Assembly: GCA_964465065.1 (NCBI GenBank)
Contig: CAYXHZ010000010.1
Span: 14,387-78,386, forward strand
Direction of reading: 5' to 3'
From: CAYMND01 sp964465065
GTDB lineage: Bacteria; Acidobacteriota; Aminicenantia; UBA2199
Length of the DNA: 64,000 nucleotides
The notes under the pieces were generated by a model, which was not told the DNA's origin, ran no database searches, and was given only the letters and a program-made list of their open reading frames with translations. Positions 19,249-26,447 of the stretch are shown here, one piece after another. The stretch's first letter is position 1. Each line of letters starts with the position of its first letter. Both the position numbers and the translations under genes were made by a program.

Positions 19249-20337
19249 TCAGGGGCAGACGATGAAGCCCTGAGCCCACAGGCAGCCGCCGCAGGCCGGG
19301 TGGAAATTACCGAAGCAGTCCTCGCCGTTGACGCTGGGCAGGTCGCAGCCGTTGCAGCTCAGGCAGGGGGCGAAGCCGGAAAAATCCCGCAGTCGCTGGT
19401 GAAAATCGATAAAAGCCTCGTCCTGGGAAATCATTGCCAGAGAATTTTCCTGCAGAGAGCCATGGTGGAAAGCTGGCCAGAAGCGTTCATAGTCCCTGAA
19501 ATGGACCGTGTGGCTGTGCAGCAGGGGAAGACAGGGGCCCACAGAGCCGTCCCAGCGGATACTCAGGCTGTTTCTGAGTGAAAAAGGACACCCTCCTTTA
19601 GCCGGAATGAGCCGGGGCTCGGGCAGGGTGAAGGAGGCGGTGATCTCCTCCAGAAGTCCGGCATCGATGGCACCTTCATCGAATCGAGGCGGTGTACAGC
19701 CCCCTCCAGGGATATCGATGCCGACTGATTCCTGATAGAGTCTTTCCTGGAGCAGGTCCGGGGTATAGGCCTCCACGTTACTGATGGAAAAGCGTTTGGC
19801 ACCCAGTTCTTTGGCCAATTTCACCACTGAGGGCAAATCTGACAGGTTTCGCTTCATAGCCACAAACGTGATGCCTAAATCTGTGCGGTTATCTGAGAGC
19901 CGCTGCCAGCGTTGCAGATTGTCGAGAATCTTCGGTAGATGGTCGCCAAGGCGAATGTCGAGGTAACTTTCAGGATGAGCCCCGTCGATGGAGACCCACA
20001 GGCAGTCCAGACCAGCGTTTAGAAGCGACTGATCCATGCCTTCTGTTAGTAGGATGCCGTTGGTGATCAGTTCAACCTGGGCACCAATAATTTTGGCTTT
20101 TTCAATCATGTCCACAATGTCGGGATGACTGAGAGGTTCACCTATTCCGCCGAAGAAAAGCGTCGGAACCGTTGGAAGCTGAACCAATTCAGCCAGGATG
20201 CGGCCATACATGGCCTGGTCCATCTGCCCCATGGGTTCCTCCCAAGAATTTCGCATGCAGGTTCGGCAATCCAAGTTGCAGCGGCTTGTGGGCTCTATGT
20301 AAAGCTTTTCAAGGAAAAAATTTTGAGGTGTCGGCAT
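19249..20337 (-). CDS. Radical SAM/SPASM protein, resembling tungsten-oxidoreductase maturases
   Basis: 362 residues. The cluster motif CNLDCRTC lies at about residue 18 (Cx3Cx2C), followed by GGIGEPLSHPDI for S-adenosylmethionine binding and ELITNGILL. Several C-terminal cysteines (CLSCNGC, CGGCLWAQGFIVCP) would bind an auxiliary cluster. The FVAMKRNLSDLP stretch and the CLWAQG ending are what I remember of radical SAM maturases paired with tungsten aldehyde oxidoreductases, but no such enzyme is in view. The start is 40 nt after the CcdA-like gene, in the same direction, so it may be the last gene of that operon; no strong ribosome site is seen. Confidence 0.72.
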   Translation of the reverse strand: MPTPQNFFLEKLYIEPTSRCNLDCRTCMRNSWEEPMGQMDQAMYGRILAELVQLPTVPTLFFGGIGEPLSHPDIVDMIEKAKIIGAQVELITNGILLTEGMDQSLLNAGLDCLWVSIDGAHPESYLDIRLGDHLPKILDNLQRWQRLSDNRTDLGITFVAMKRNLSDLPSVVKLAKELGAKRFSISNVEAYTPDLLQERLYQESVGIDIPGGGCTPPRFDEGAIDAGLLEEITASFTLPEPRLIPAKGGCPFSLRNSLSIRWDGSVGPCLPLLHSHTVHFRDYERFWPAFHHGSLQENSLAMISQDEAFIDFHQRLRDFSGFAPCLSCNGCDLPSVNGEDCFGNFHPACGGCLWAQGFIVCP

Positions 20338-20377
20338 GATGTTTATCTTTGAATATTGTAAGACTGTTCCTTGTTTT

Positions 20378-20695
20378 TTATTTTGAAGCCATATAGACTG
20401 CGGCGGCGATNNNNNNNNNNNNNNNNNNNNNNNNNNNNNNNNNNNNNNNNNNNNNNNNNNNNNNNNNNNNNNNNNNNNNNNNNNNNNNNNNNNNNNNNNN
20501 NNNNNNNNNNGAAAAAGCCTTCTTCGGCGTCAGCCCGGGCTGCTGACTGACAAAGCCGACAATCAGCGGGATGCTGGCCAGATGACAGGGACTGAGCAGG
20601 ACGCTGCACGCCCCCCAGATCAGGGCCGCCAGGAGTCCCAGCGCCGGCGAGCCGTAAATGGCCGATCCGAGCCAGTTGAACAGGCCGTCGATCAT
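20378..20695 (-). CDS. CcdA/DsbD-like membrane protein, broken by an assembly gap
   Basis: The first 61 residues (20695-20511) show a short N-terminus and a membrane segment with LLSPCHLASIPLIVGFV, the proline-cysteine motif of CcdA-type proteins that carry electrons across the membrane to periplasmic thioredoxins. One hundred Ns follow, then IAAAVYMASK and a stop at 20378, which looks like the end of a final membrane helix. A normal CcdA is about 220 residues, so most of it is missing and the frame across the gap is not known. Its ATG overlaps the thioredoxin stop (TAATG), which fits a functional pair. Confidence 0.68.
   Translation of the reverse strand: MIDGLFNWLGSAIYGSPALGLLAALIWGACSVLLSPCHLASIPLIVGFVSQQPGLTPKKAFXXXXXXXXXXXXXXXXXXXXXXXXXXXXXXXXXXIAAAVYMASK
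20411..20510. other. Assembly gap (100 Ns)
   Basis: Exactly 100 undetermined bases, the usual placeholder for a scaffold join of unknown size. The gene order on either side of it is therefore inferred by the assembler. Confidence 0.98.
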
Positions 20696-21075
20696 TATTT
20701 CACGCCTTTCTGTTTGAGGATTTTGACCAGTTCCTCTTTGGGAAAGAAGCCTTCATGACGGAAATACTCTTTGCCCTCTTTATCCAGAAAAACCTGAGTC
20801 GGAATCAGTCTGATCTTGTACTTTTCCGCATAGGGTTTGCCTTCATCGGTCCAGACATCGTGAAACACAACTTTCACTTGGCCAGCATATTCCTTCTCGA
20901 TTTCGTCCATGACCGGTTTCATCTTCTTGCAGGGAATACAATTCACAGAACCCAGTTCCACGAAAGTAACCAGAATGTTTTCGTCCGGTTTTGGGTTCGA
21001 TTCCTTGGGATCATCGCCAAGCAAAACCGTTGAGGCCAGTAAAACACCCAACACGACAACCAGTATCTTTTTCAT
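20695..21075 (-). CDS. Secreted thioredoxin-fold protein
   Basis: 126 residues with an N-terminal signal or anchor (KKILVVVLGVLLASTVLLG), a redox motif CIPCKKMKPV and the cis-proline region IRLIPTQVFLDKEGKE. It is probably a periplasmic dithiol/disulfide exchanger reduced through the CcdA-like protein encoded next to it with a one-base overlap. The arsenic/metal context suggests it supplies electrons to the local detoxification proteins; the partner is not shown. Confidence 0.85.
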   Translation of the reverse strand: MKKILVVVLGVLLASTVLLGDDPKESNPKPDENILVTFVELGSVNCIPCKKMKPVMDEIEKEYAGQVKVVFHDVWTDEGKPYAEKYKIRLIPTQVFLDKEGKEYFRHEGFFPKEELVKILKQKGVK

Positions 21076-21087
21076 GATCTTACTCCC

Positions 21088-21318
21088 TTATTTCAGATAA
21101 CCCTTGATCGTTTCCAAATCGGGAATTCGCCCGGCAACCTTGACCGTTCCGTCCACCGCCAGGGCCGGAGTAACCATGACGCCGAACGACATGATCTTGT
21201 CGAGTTCCTTGACTTTTTCCACCTTGGCCTCGATGCCCAGTTCAGCTACCGCTTTTTTGGCCAACTCTTCCAGTTTCAGACATTTCGGGCAGCCTGTGCC
21301 CAGAACTTGTATCAACAC
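21088..21318 (-). CDS. Small thioredoxin-like redox protein (CPKC)
   Basis: 76 residues: MLIQVLGTGCPKCLKLEE with a CxxC motif, then VMVTPALAVDG and RIPDLETIKGYL. This matches the small redox-active disulfide family (thioredoxin_3). These often sit beside permeases and ArsR regulators in arsenic and metal clusters. It is encoded between the DGC protein and the secreted thioredoxin with 12-15 nt spacers, so it belongs to the same operon. The RBS region is GGAGG-like. Confidence 0.85.
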   Translation of the reverse strand: MLIQVLGTGCPKCLKLEELAKKAVAELGIEAKVEKVKELDKIMSFGVMVTPALAVDGTVKVAGRIPDLETIKGYLK

Positions 21319-21333
21319 CTTTACCTCCTCGGG

Positions 21334-21717
21334 TTATGACAGTTTTGATCTCATGGTGTCGACAACGATATTCACTCGTTCGTCATTTGCCGGAGATTTG
21401 CCTTTTATGAAACCAAGATCTGTAACCCGTATATGCTCGATGTTCTCTGTTACTCCCTTTTCAGCAAGAGTCTTCAGGGCACAATCTACAGGACAACCAT
21501 CGATGACCAGCAGCCGATCCGCTCCTTTTGCAGAGGCGACGAAACCGCTGATATTGGCACCGACACCCGCCAGGCACGACATGCCAGCGCAACCGGTTTT
21601 GGCAAAAGAACGGGCTGCCCTGTCGGCAATTTCACCGGTATCGGCGGCTCCGGAACAGGGAAATATCAGTGTGACGCTTTGACCGCATGAACAACCACAA
21701 CCAGATTTTGCACTCAT
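21334..21717 (-). CDS. Cysteine-rich DGC-domain (putative zinc-binding) protein
   Basis: 127 residues. The N-terminus carries GCGCSCG, then FPCSGAADTGEIADRAAR, CAGMSCLAGVG and the family motif VIDGCPVDCAL, the DGC motif of a family annotated as metal binding. The precise function is unknown. It lies between the permease and the small thioredoxin in a tight operon under the upstream ArsR, so a role in metal or metalloid handling or delivery to the permease is likely but inferred. Confidence 0.78.
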   Translation of the reverse strand: MSAKSGCGCSCGQSVTLIFPCSGAADTGEIADRAARSFAKTGCAGMSCLAGVGANISGFVASAKGADRLLVIDGCPVDCALKTLAEKGVTENIEHIRVTDLGFIKGKSPANDERVNIVVDTMRSKLS

Positions 21718-21728
21718 TTTTTATCTCC

Positions 21729-23024
21729 TTAAAACATTCCGTAAATATAACCGGCGAGGGTGGACAACAAGACCACCAAAGCAATGAAGACGGCTGTTTT
21801 CTTGAATCCCATTATGCTGTTTAACACCAACATACTTGGCAACGACAATGCGGGCCCGGCCAGCAACAGGGCCAGTGCTGGCCCTTGCCCCATACCAGAA
21901 CCGATGAGCCCTTGGAGAATGGGTACTTCGGTCAGGGTGGCGAAATACATGAACGCACCAGCGAGGGCGGCAAAAAAGTTGGCAGCAAGAGAGTTACCAC
22001 CTACAGCCCAAGCGATCCATTCTGAAGGGATCAGCCCTTCGTGACCGGGTCTTCCCAAAAGTACACCCGCCACGAGCACCCCGCCGATCAGCAAAGGGAA
22101 TATCTGTTTGGCGAAATCCCAGCTGGTGGAGAACCATTCTCCTGAATCGCCTTTATCGAAGCTGAGGAAAAGGGATATCAGAATGACGCCAACGCCAAAT
22201 ATGAGCAAATGCTGTTCCGGGAAAAGGACTGCCAGTACAGCTACGGGCAGTGCTGCAGTGACCACTTTCCAAAGAGCAAGCTTGAACCACTGAACCAGCA
22301 TAATGTATAGACCCGCAGCTGCAGCGAGAGTCAGCGGCCATTTAATGGAATGAACGGCAGCAAAAAAACCGTCTGTTCCTTCCGGTTTTCCCCAGTTGGC
22401 AAAGACCAGGATGGCCACCATGGAAGCAAAAAATAAAGCGGTCTGCCATAATGGCCGTCCATCATCTGTTTCACTGACAGCCATGGCCACATCCGCTTTC
22501 TCCTGCTCCTCCTTTCGGAAAATGAAGTGCATGACCAGACCGATGACGATGCTGAACAGCACAGCTCCGACGGCCCGGGCGATGCCCAGGGATGGTCCCA
22601 GAACCCGGGCGGTGAGGATGATGGCCAGTACATTGATGGCCGGTCCGGAATAGAGGAAGGCCGAGGCCGGCCCCAGACCCGCGCCCATACGCCAGATACC
22701 GGAAAAGAGAGGCAACACGGTACAGGAGCATACGGCCAGGATGGTACCGGATACGGAAGCCACTCCGTAAGCCAGGGCCTTGTTGGCTTTCGGCCCCAGG
22801 TATTTCATGATGGAGTCCTTCTTGACGAACACGCCGATGGCACCGGCGATGAAGAAGGCCGGAATCAGACAGAGCAGGACATGTTCCCGGGCGTACCACT
22901 TGGCCAGATGCAGAGCCTCGAAGACAGCGCTATCGAAACGGGGCGTGCCCACGGGAAGATTGAATAAAACTCCGAACAAGGCCACCATCCAAAGCAGCGG
23001 TTTCCATTCTTTGGCCCAACTCAT
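21729..23024 (-). CDS. ArsP-type permease (SO_0444/ArsP_1 family)
   Basis: 431 residues with about ten membrane segments. The signature CSCTVLPLFSGIWRMGAGLGPA at about residues 98-119 and SGPAINVLAIILT are diagnostic of the family; a repeated half with EVPILQGLIGSGMG and LAGPALSLPSM follows in the second part. Members export organic arsenicals or other metal(loid)s. The cysteines in the CSC motif are thought to bind substrate. Its ATG overlaps the ArsR stop (ATGA), so arsenic- or metal-induced expression is expected. Confidence 0.85.
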   Translation of the reverse strand: MSWAKEWKPLLWMVALFGVLFNLPVGTPRFDSAVFEALHLAKWYAREHVLLCLIPAFFIAGAIGVFVKKDSIMKYLGPKANKALAYGVASVSGTILAVCSCTVLPLFSGIWRMGAGLGPASAFLYSGPAINVLAIILTARVLGPSLGIARAVGAVLFSIVIGLVMHFIFRKEEQEKADVAMAVSETDDGRPLWQTALFFASMVAILVFANWGKPEGTDGFFAAVHSIKWPLTLAAAAGLYIMLVQWFKLALWKVVTAALPVAVLAVLFPEQHLLIFGVGVILISLFLSFDKGDSGEWFSTSWDFAKQIFPLLIGGVLVAGVLLGRPGHEGLIPSEWIAWAVGGNSLAANFFAALAGAFMYFATLTEVPILQGLIGSGMGQGPALALLLAGPALSLPSMLVLNSIMGFKKTAVFIALVVLLSTLAGYIYGMF

Positions 23025-23416
23025 ATTTCAGTCTCCTTGATAGTGGCAGTCTTGGCAGGAGATTCTACCGGTTTGGCAGCAAACGCATTCGGCTGATATT
23101 CCATCCGGCGGCAGACCGCCCCGTCCACGCAGCTCAGCATGCTCGCGACGCAAGGCATGATCAGCCGGTAGAACACCTGCTTGCCGCGTTTGTCGTCGGC
23201 AACGATGCCCGCCGCCTTCAGGATCGACAAATGCTTGGAGATGGTCGAGAAATCCACGTCCGCGCCTTCCACAAAGGTGCATACGCAGCGTTCACCATCC
23301 ATCAGCTGCTCGACCATCCACAGTCGGGTCGGATGGGCCAGGGCCTTGAAAATGTCCGCCTTGACCCGGCGGTGTTCGTTGTTTTTCGTTTGTGTTTCAC
23401 AGACCGTCGTTTTCAT
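23021..23416 (-). CDS. ArsR-family metal(loid)-responsive repressor
   Basis: 131 residues from the ATG at 23416. The winged-helix part (about 17-100) includes IFKALAHPTRLWMVEQL, ERCVCTFVEGADVDFSTISKHLSIL at intervals and GIVADDKRGKQVFYRL. The CVC pair in the helix before the recognition helix is the usual arsenic site, with more Cys further on (MPCVASMLSC). The open frame extends to 23533, but the region above 23424 is a consensus promoter, so upstream starts are excluded. ATG lies 7 nt after the -10, giving an almost leaderless message. Confidence 0.88.
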   Translation of the reverse strand: MKTTVCETQTKNNEHRRVKADIFKALAHPTRLWMVEQLMDGERCVCTFVEGADVDFSTISKHLSILKAAGIVADDKRGKQVFYRLIMPCVASMLSCVDGAVCRRMEYQPNAFAAKPVESPAKTATIKETEI

Positions 23417-23436
23417 ATTTGGCATAATAACCAAAT
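23417..23436. promoter_or_regulatory. Probable ArsR operator
   Basis: A perfect inverted repeat ATTTGG-N8-CCAAAT spans the -10 element and the start point. Binding there by the encoded ArsR would block its own promoter, as is usual for this family. Confidence 0.65.
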
Positions 23437-23452
23437 GACAGAAAGATGTCAA
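23424..23452 (-). promoter_or_regulatory. Sigma-70 promoter of the arsR-permease operon
   Basis: TTGACA (23452-23447) and TATTAT (23429-23424) are separated by 17 bp on the minus strand, a near-perfect housekeeping promoter. Transcription would begin within a few bases of the arsR ATG at 23416. Confidence 0.8.
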
Positions 23453-23453
23453 C

Positions 23454-23501
23454 CGTAGGGGCGCAGCACATCGTAGGGGCACGGCGCGCCGTGCCCCTAC
23501 G
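23454..23501. repeat. REP-like palindrome after the transposase gene
   Basis: A perfect 30-bp palindrome (23472-23501, half-site CGTAGGGGCACGGCG) with a partial copy before it (from 23454). It begins one base after the transposase stop codon (23503-23505). Related copies lie inside and upstream of the gene. Confidence 0.88.
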
Positions 23502-23502
23502 T

Positions 23503-24072
23503 TCACCCCGGATACAGGACATCCTGGGCCCATCGGGATGGGTTTTGGCGGATGTATGCCCGGATACGTTCCATTTCCCGTTCATCCCGGATCACCCGTT
23601 CCCAATAATTCCGTTGCCAGATCGTCCCCCGATTCCCGGGCAATTGGTGAAGGCGCCGGGTGACGGCGGATTTGAACGATCGAACGATGGTGGGGATTGA
23701 TCCCGGAACCGGTATCCCGAATTGTTCATACGTTGGGGCACGGCGCGTTGTTGGGGCACGGCGCGTTGTTGGGGCACGGCGCGTTGTAGGGGCACGGCGC
23801 GCCGTGCCCCTACGATCGGAAATGATCAGGATGCCATGAAAATGGTTGGGCATGACCACCCATTCGTCCAATACGATTTCCGGTCGGATGTTGGGCGTTT
23901 TCAACCATTCATCGGCCACAATGATTCCTATTTCGGATAACCTCATTGCTCCGTCGATAACAACGCCGAACAGGCTGGTGCGATGGGCAGTGCACAGGGT
24001 CACGAAATAGGCTCCTGGCAATGTGTAATCGTGACCGGGCAAACGGATACTGTGACGGTGATTGTTGGCCAT
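23503..24072 (-). CDS. REP-associated tyrosine transposase (RAYT, Y1 family)
   Basis: 189 residues with GGGAGAC before the ATG. The family pattern is clear: LPGHDYTLPGAYFVTLCTAHR at intervals, the HUH metal-binding motif in MPNHFHGILII, FKSAVTRRLHQ, IWQRNYWERVIRDE and a Tyr in RAYIRQNPSRW that would form the covalent DNA link. Such enzymes act on REP palindromes in their own genome. Between the HUH motif and YEQFGIP there is an in-frame insert RRGTARRAP followed by repeats of TTRRAP; its DNA is a copy of the flanking palindrome with three extra 18-bp units. Complete copies flank both ends. Confidence 0.85.
   Translation of the reverse strand: MANNHRHSIRLPGHDYTLPGAYFVTLCTAHRTSLFGVVIDGAMRLSEIGIIVADEWLKTPNIRPEIVLDEWVVMPNHFHGILIISDRRGTARRAPTTRRAPTTRRAPTTRRAPTYEQFGIPVPGSIPTIVRSFKSAVTRRLHQLPGNRGTIWQRNYWERVIRDEREMERIRAYIRQNPSRWAQDVLYPG
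23732..23814. repeat. REP palindrome plus three 18-bp units inside the transposase gene
   Basis: Units beginning GTTGGGGCAC start at 23732, 23750 and 23768, an exact 18-bp (six-codon) period. A full palindrome (half-site GTAGGGGCACGGCG) follows at 23786-23814. The insertion keeps the reading frame open. Confidence 0.9.
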
Positions 24073-24085
24073 GTCTCCCGTTTGC

Positions 24086-24104
24086 GGGCGACCGCGGGTC
24101 GCCC
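24086..24104. repeat. Second palindrome type upstream of the transposase
   Basis: GGGCGACC-GCG-GGTCGCCC, a perfect 8-3-8 inverted repeat just upstream of the transposase start, unlike the GTAGGGGCAC palindromes. Confidence 0.6.
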
Positions 24105-24146
24105 TGCGTGTTTTGATTATATTTCATGAAAATATTGTATACAATA

Positions 24147-24193
24147 CGTAGGGGCACGGCGCGTTGTAGGGGCACGGCGCGCCGTGCCCCTAC
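24147..24193. repeat. REP-like palindrome upstream of the transposase
   Basis: A partial unit (24147-24165) and a perfect 28-bp palindrome (24166-24193) of the same family as those at 23454-23501 and 23732-23814. A separate 14-bp perfect palindrome, TATTGTATACAATA, lies just before it at 24133-24146. Confidence 0.88.
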
Positions 24194-24207
24194 CCTGGCC
24201 CGCCCCC

Positions 24208-24251
24208 TTGACAACGCTTCTCTGAATGATTATGTTTAGCTGAAAGGCTAA
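24208..24251 (+). promoter_or_regulatory. Promoter and probable operator of the arsRC-acr3 operon
   Basis: TTGACA (24208-24213) and TATGTT (24231-24236) are 17 bp apart. A perfect inverted repeat TTAGC-N6-GCTAA (24236-24251) directly follows the -10 and overlaps the expected start point, as expected for an autoregulating ArsR. The CDS begins at 24254. Confidence 0.7.
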
Positions 24252-24253
24252 CC

Positions 24254-25093
24254 ATGGATCAAAGAGATTTACATTTTTCGGATCTCCAGTCTTTGTTCAA
24301 AGCCCTATCTGACCCGAGCCGTCTGCGGGTAGCCCTGGTCCTGTTTCATCACCTGGAACTCTGCGCCTGCCACATTTCTGAATTGCTGGGCATACGGCCG
24401 GCCACCACCTCCCGCCATATGGATGTCCTGCTGGCCTCCGGGCTGGTCACAAGCCGTAAAGCGGGCCGCTGGATCCATTACCGCCTCAATCCGGAACATT
24501 TTGCCGTCGAAACCCTGGCCGGGTGGATAGATCCATTCTCTGCCACGGATCCGCTGCGCCGAGATCTGGAGCGCCTGGATGGGATCATCAAGTGTCAGGC
24601 CAAGGACTGCCGGATTCTCCCTCACCAAGAGACCACCATGACAGCGAAACATTCAAAAAAAACCATCCTCTTTCTCTGCACCGGCAACTCCTGCCGTAGT
24701 CAGATGGCTGAAGGCTGGACCCGTCATTTTCACGCTGATCAATTTGATGTTTATTCAGCGGGAACAGCCAAACACGGTTTAAATCCTCATGCCGTTGCCG
24801 TCATGTTGGAATCCGGTGTGGACATTTCATCTCAATTCTCAAAAACAATCGATGATTTGCCCGTTATCGATTTTGACTATGTCATAACTGTTTGTGACCG
24901 TGCTCATGAAACTTGCCCCTTCTTTCCGGCAAAAACCAGAGTGCTCCATCTTGGCTTTCAAGATCCGCCAGTCATGGCGGCCGCATTAGCGGAAAAAGGC
25001 ATATCAAAAGAAAAGCAATTAGATTGTTACCGCCTGGTTCGAGATCAAATCAAAACATTTGTCGAGAAAATGCCCGAATTTCTGGAGGAATAA
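24254..25093 (+). CDS. ArsR-ArsC fusion: arsenic repressor joined to thioredoxin-type arsenate reductase
   Basis: 279 residues in two domains. Residues about 1-105 form an ArsR winged helix (LFKALSDPSRLRVALVLF, LELCACHISELLGI with a CAC arsenic-site motif, TTSRHMDVLLASGLV, GRWIHYRL). Residues about 133-279 form a low-molecular-weight phosphatase-like arsenate reductase: LFLCTGNSCRSQMAEGW (catalytic CX5R loop), YSAGTAKHGLNPHAV, and VCDRAHETCPFFP with the two further Cys of the redox relay. A sensor and enzyme in one chain would tie repression to arsenate reduction. An ATG at the domain border (24638) has only a weak ribosome site, so a true fusion is favoured. It is followed by acr3. Confidence 0.88.
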   Translation: MDQRDLHFSDLQSLFKALSDPSRLRVALVLFHHLELCACHISELLGIRPATTSRHMDVLLASGLVTSRKAGRWIHYRLNPEHFAVETLAGWIDPFSATDPLRRDLERLDGIIKCQAKDCRILPHQETTMTAKHSKKTILFLCTGNSCRSQMAEGWTRHFHADQFDVYSAGTAKHGLNPHAVAVMLESGVDISSQFSKTIDDLPVIDFDYVITVCDRAHETCPFFPAKTRVLHLGFQDPPVMAAALAEKGISKEKQLDCYRLVRDQIKTFVEKMPEFLEE

Positions 25094-25095
25094 AC

Positions 25096-26283
25096 ATGAA
25101 TTCAGATGCTTGCCAAGCCAATGACCGCAAAATGACCAATCCCTTCGAACGCTACCTTACCCTCTGGGTCGGACTCTGCATAGTCGGAGGGGTCCTGCTC
25201 GGCAAACTGGCGCCGTCGGTCGCCCGGACCTTCGATACCATGTCGATCTCCATCGGCGGCGCCCCGGTGGTATCCATACCCATCGCCGTCTGCCTGTTCC
25301 TGATGATGTACCCGATCATGGTCAAGATCGATTTCGCCAGCGTCATCAAGGCCGGCAAAAGAGGCAAACCGGTTCTGCTCACCCTGTTCATCAACTGGGC
25401 GGTCAAGCCGTTCACCATGTACGCCATCGCCATGCTGTTTCTGGGCGTTCTCCTGCGCGGATTCATCGGAATTGACGCCGTGGACCTTGTCAAAATGCCT
25501 TTCGGTCTCGATCTGCCCGTGGGCGCTCAACATGGTGCAGGCACAGTGGTGCTCGCCGACGGGGTCAAGATGCTGCAGGTGCCCCTGTGGCGCAGCTATT
25601 TCGCCGGCACCATCCTCCTGGGCATCGCCCCCTGTACCGCCATGGTCCTGGTCTGGGGCTATCTGGCCCGCGGCAACGACGGTATGACCCTGGTCATGGT
25701 GGCCATCAACTCCCTGACCATGCTGCTGCTCTACGGAGTGCTCGGCGGTTTTCTTCTGGGTGTGGGAAAATTGCCCGTACCCTGGCAGGCATTGCTGCTC
25801 TCGGTGGCCGTCTACGTGGCCTTGCCCCTGGTGGCCGGTTACTTCTCCCGGAAATGGATCATGCTGCACAAGGGGGAACGCTGGTTCCGGGAGAAGTTTC
25901 TGCACGTTCTGACCCCGATCACCATCGCCGCCCTGCTCTTGACCCTGGTGCTGCTGTTCAGCTTCAAGGGCGAGATCATCTGGTCCAATCCCCTGACCAT
26001 CCTCTGGATATCCATTCCCCTGTTCATACAGACCGTGTTCATCTTCGCACTGGGGTACAGCCTGGCCCGCTGGCTGAAGCTGAACTACGAGGATGCGGCG
26101 CCGGCGGCCATGATCGGCGCCTCCAACCACTTCGAAGTGGCCATCGCCACCGCCGTCATGCTCTTCGGCATATCCTCGGGTGCGGCCCTGGCGACCGTGG
26201 TCGGCGTGCTGATCGAGGTGCCGGTTATGCTGATGCTGGTCGGCGTCTGCAAAAGGACCCGGCACTGGTTCCAAGCCCGATAA
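25096..26283 (+). CDS. acr3: Arsenite efflux transporter Acr3
   Basis: 395 residues from the ATG at 25096, with GGAGG upstream; the open frame further upstream lies inside the arsRC gene and is ignored. About ten membrane segments. Family motifs visible: FERYLTLWVGLCIVGG, MMYPIMVKIDF, NWAVKPFTMYA, GIAPCTAMVLVWGYLARGN (with the essential Cys), MIGASNHFEVAIATA and GVLIEVPVMLMLV. It exports arsenite produced by the upstream reductase. The spacing of 2 nt marks one operon. Confidence 0.93.
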   Translation: MNSDACQANDRKMTNPFERYLTLWVGLCIVGGVLLGKLAPSVARTFDTMSISIGGAPVVSIPIAVCLFLMMYPIMVKIDFASVIKAGKRGKPVLLTLFINWAVKPFTMYAIAMLFLGVLLRGFIGIDAVDLVKMPFGLDLPVGAQHGAGTVVLADGVKMLQVPLWRSYFAGTILLGIAPCTAMVLVWGYLARGNDGMTLVMVAINSLTMLLLYGVLGGFLLGVGKLPVPWQALLLSVAVYVALPLVAGYFSRKWIMLHKGERWFREKFLHVLTPITIAALLLTLVLLFSFKGEIIWSNPLTILWISIPLFIQTVFIFALGYSLARWLKLNYEDAAPAAMIGASNHFEVAIATAVMLFGISSGAALATVVGVLIEVPVMLMLVGVCKRTRHWFQAR

Positions 26284-26311
26284 GCGCTTGTAAATTTTTC
26301 TCGCCGCGGCA

Positions 26312-26340
26312 TTGACAGATCTGAACTCTCCTGTTAAAAT
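26312..26340 (+). promoter_or_regulatory. Sigma-70 promoter of the tetR-efflux operon
   Basis: TTGACA (26312-26317), 17 bp, TAAAAT (26335-26340). The operator palindrome begins 6 bp downstream. Confidence 0.8.
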
Positions 26341-26346
26341 GACTCG

Positions 26347-26372
26347 CAAACTAAACTCGACAGTTTAGTTTG
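26347..26372. promoter_or_regulatory. TetR-type operator
   Basis: A perfect 11-4-11 inverted repeat, CAAACTAAACT-CGAC-AGTTTAGTTTG, located over the expected transcription start. Its size and position fit a dimeric TetR repressor controlling its own operon. Confidence 0.8.
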
Positions 26373-26447
26373 TAAACCTAATAGTGTGCAAGGAGAACTG
26401 CCGGGTATGAACGCCGGCCGGGCTTCTGCGTTGACGAGGTGACGGCA

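Noticed and set aside
20343..20609. An alternative frame across the N gap
   Set aside because: The frame with PCHLASIPL before the gap is the CcdA-like one; across 100 Ns no frame can be assigned, and the alternative has no membrane-protein features.
23732..23814. CRISPR-like direct repeats
   Set aside because: The 18-bp units are immediately adjacent without spacers and are parts of the REP palindrome.
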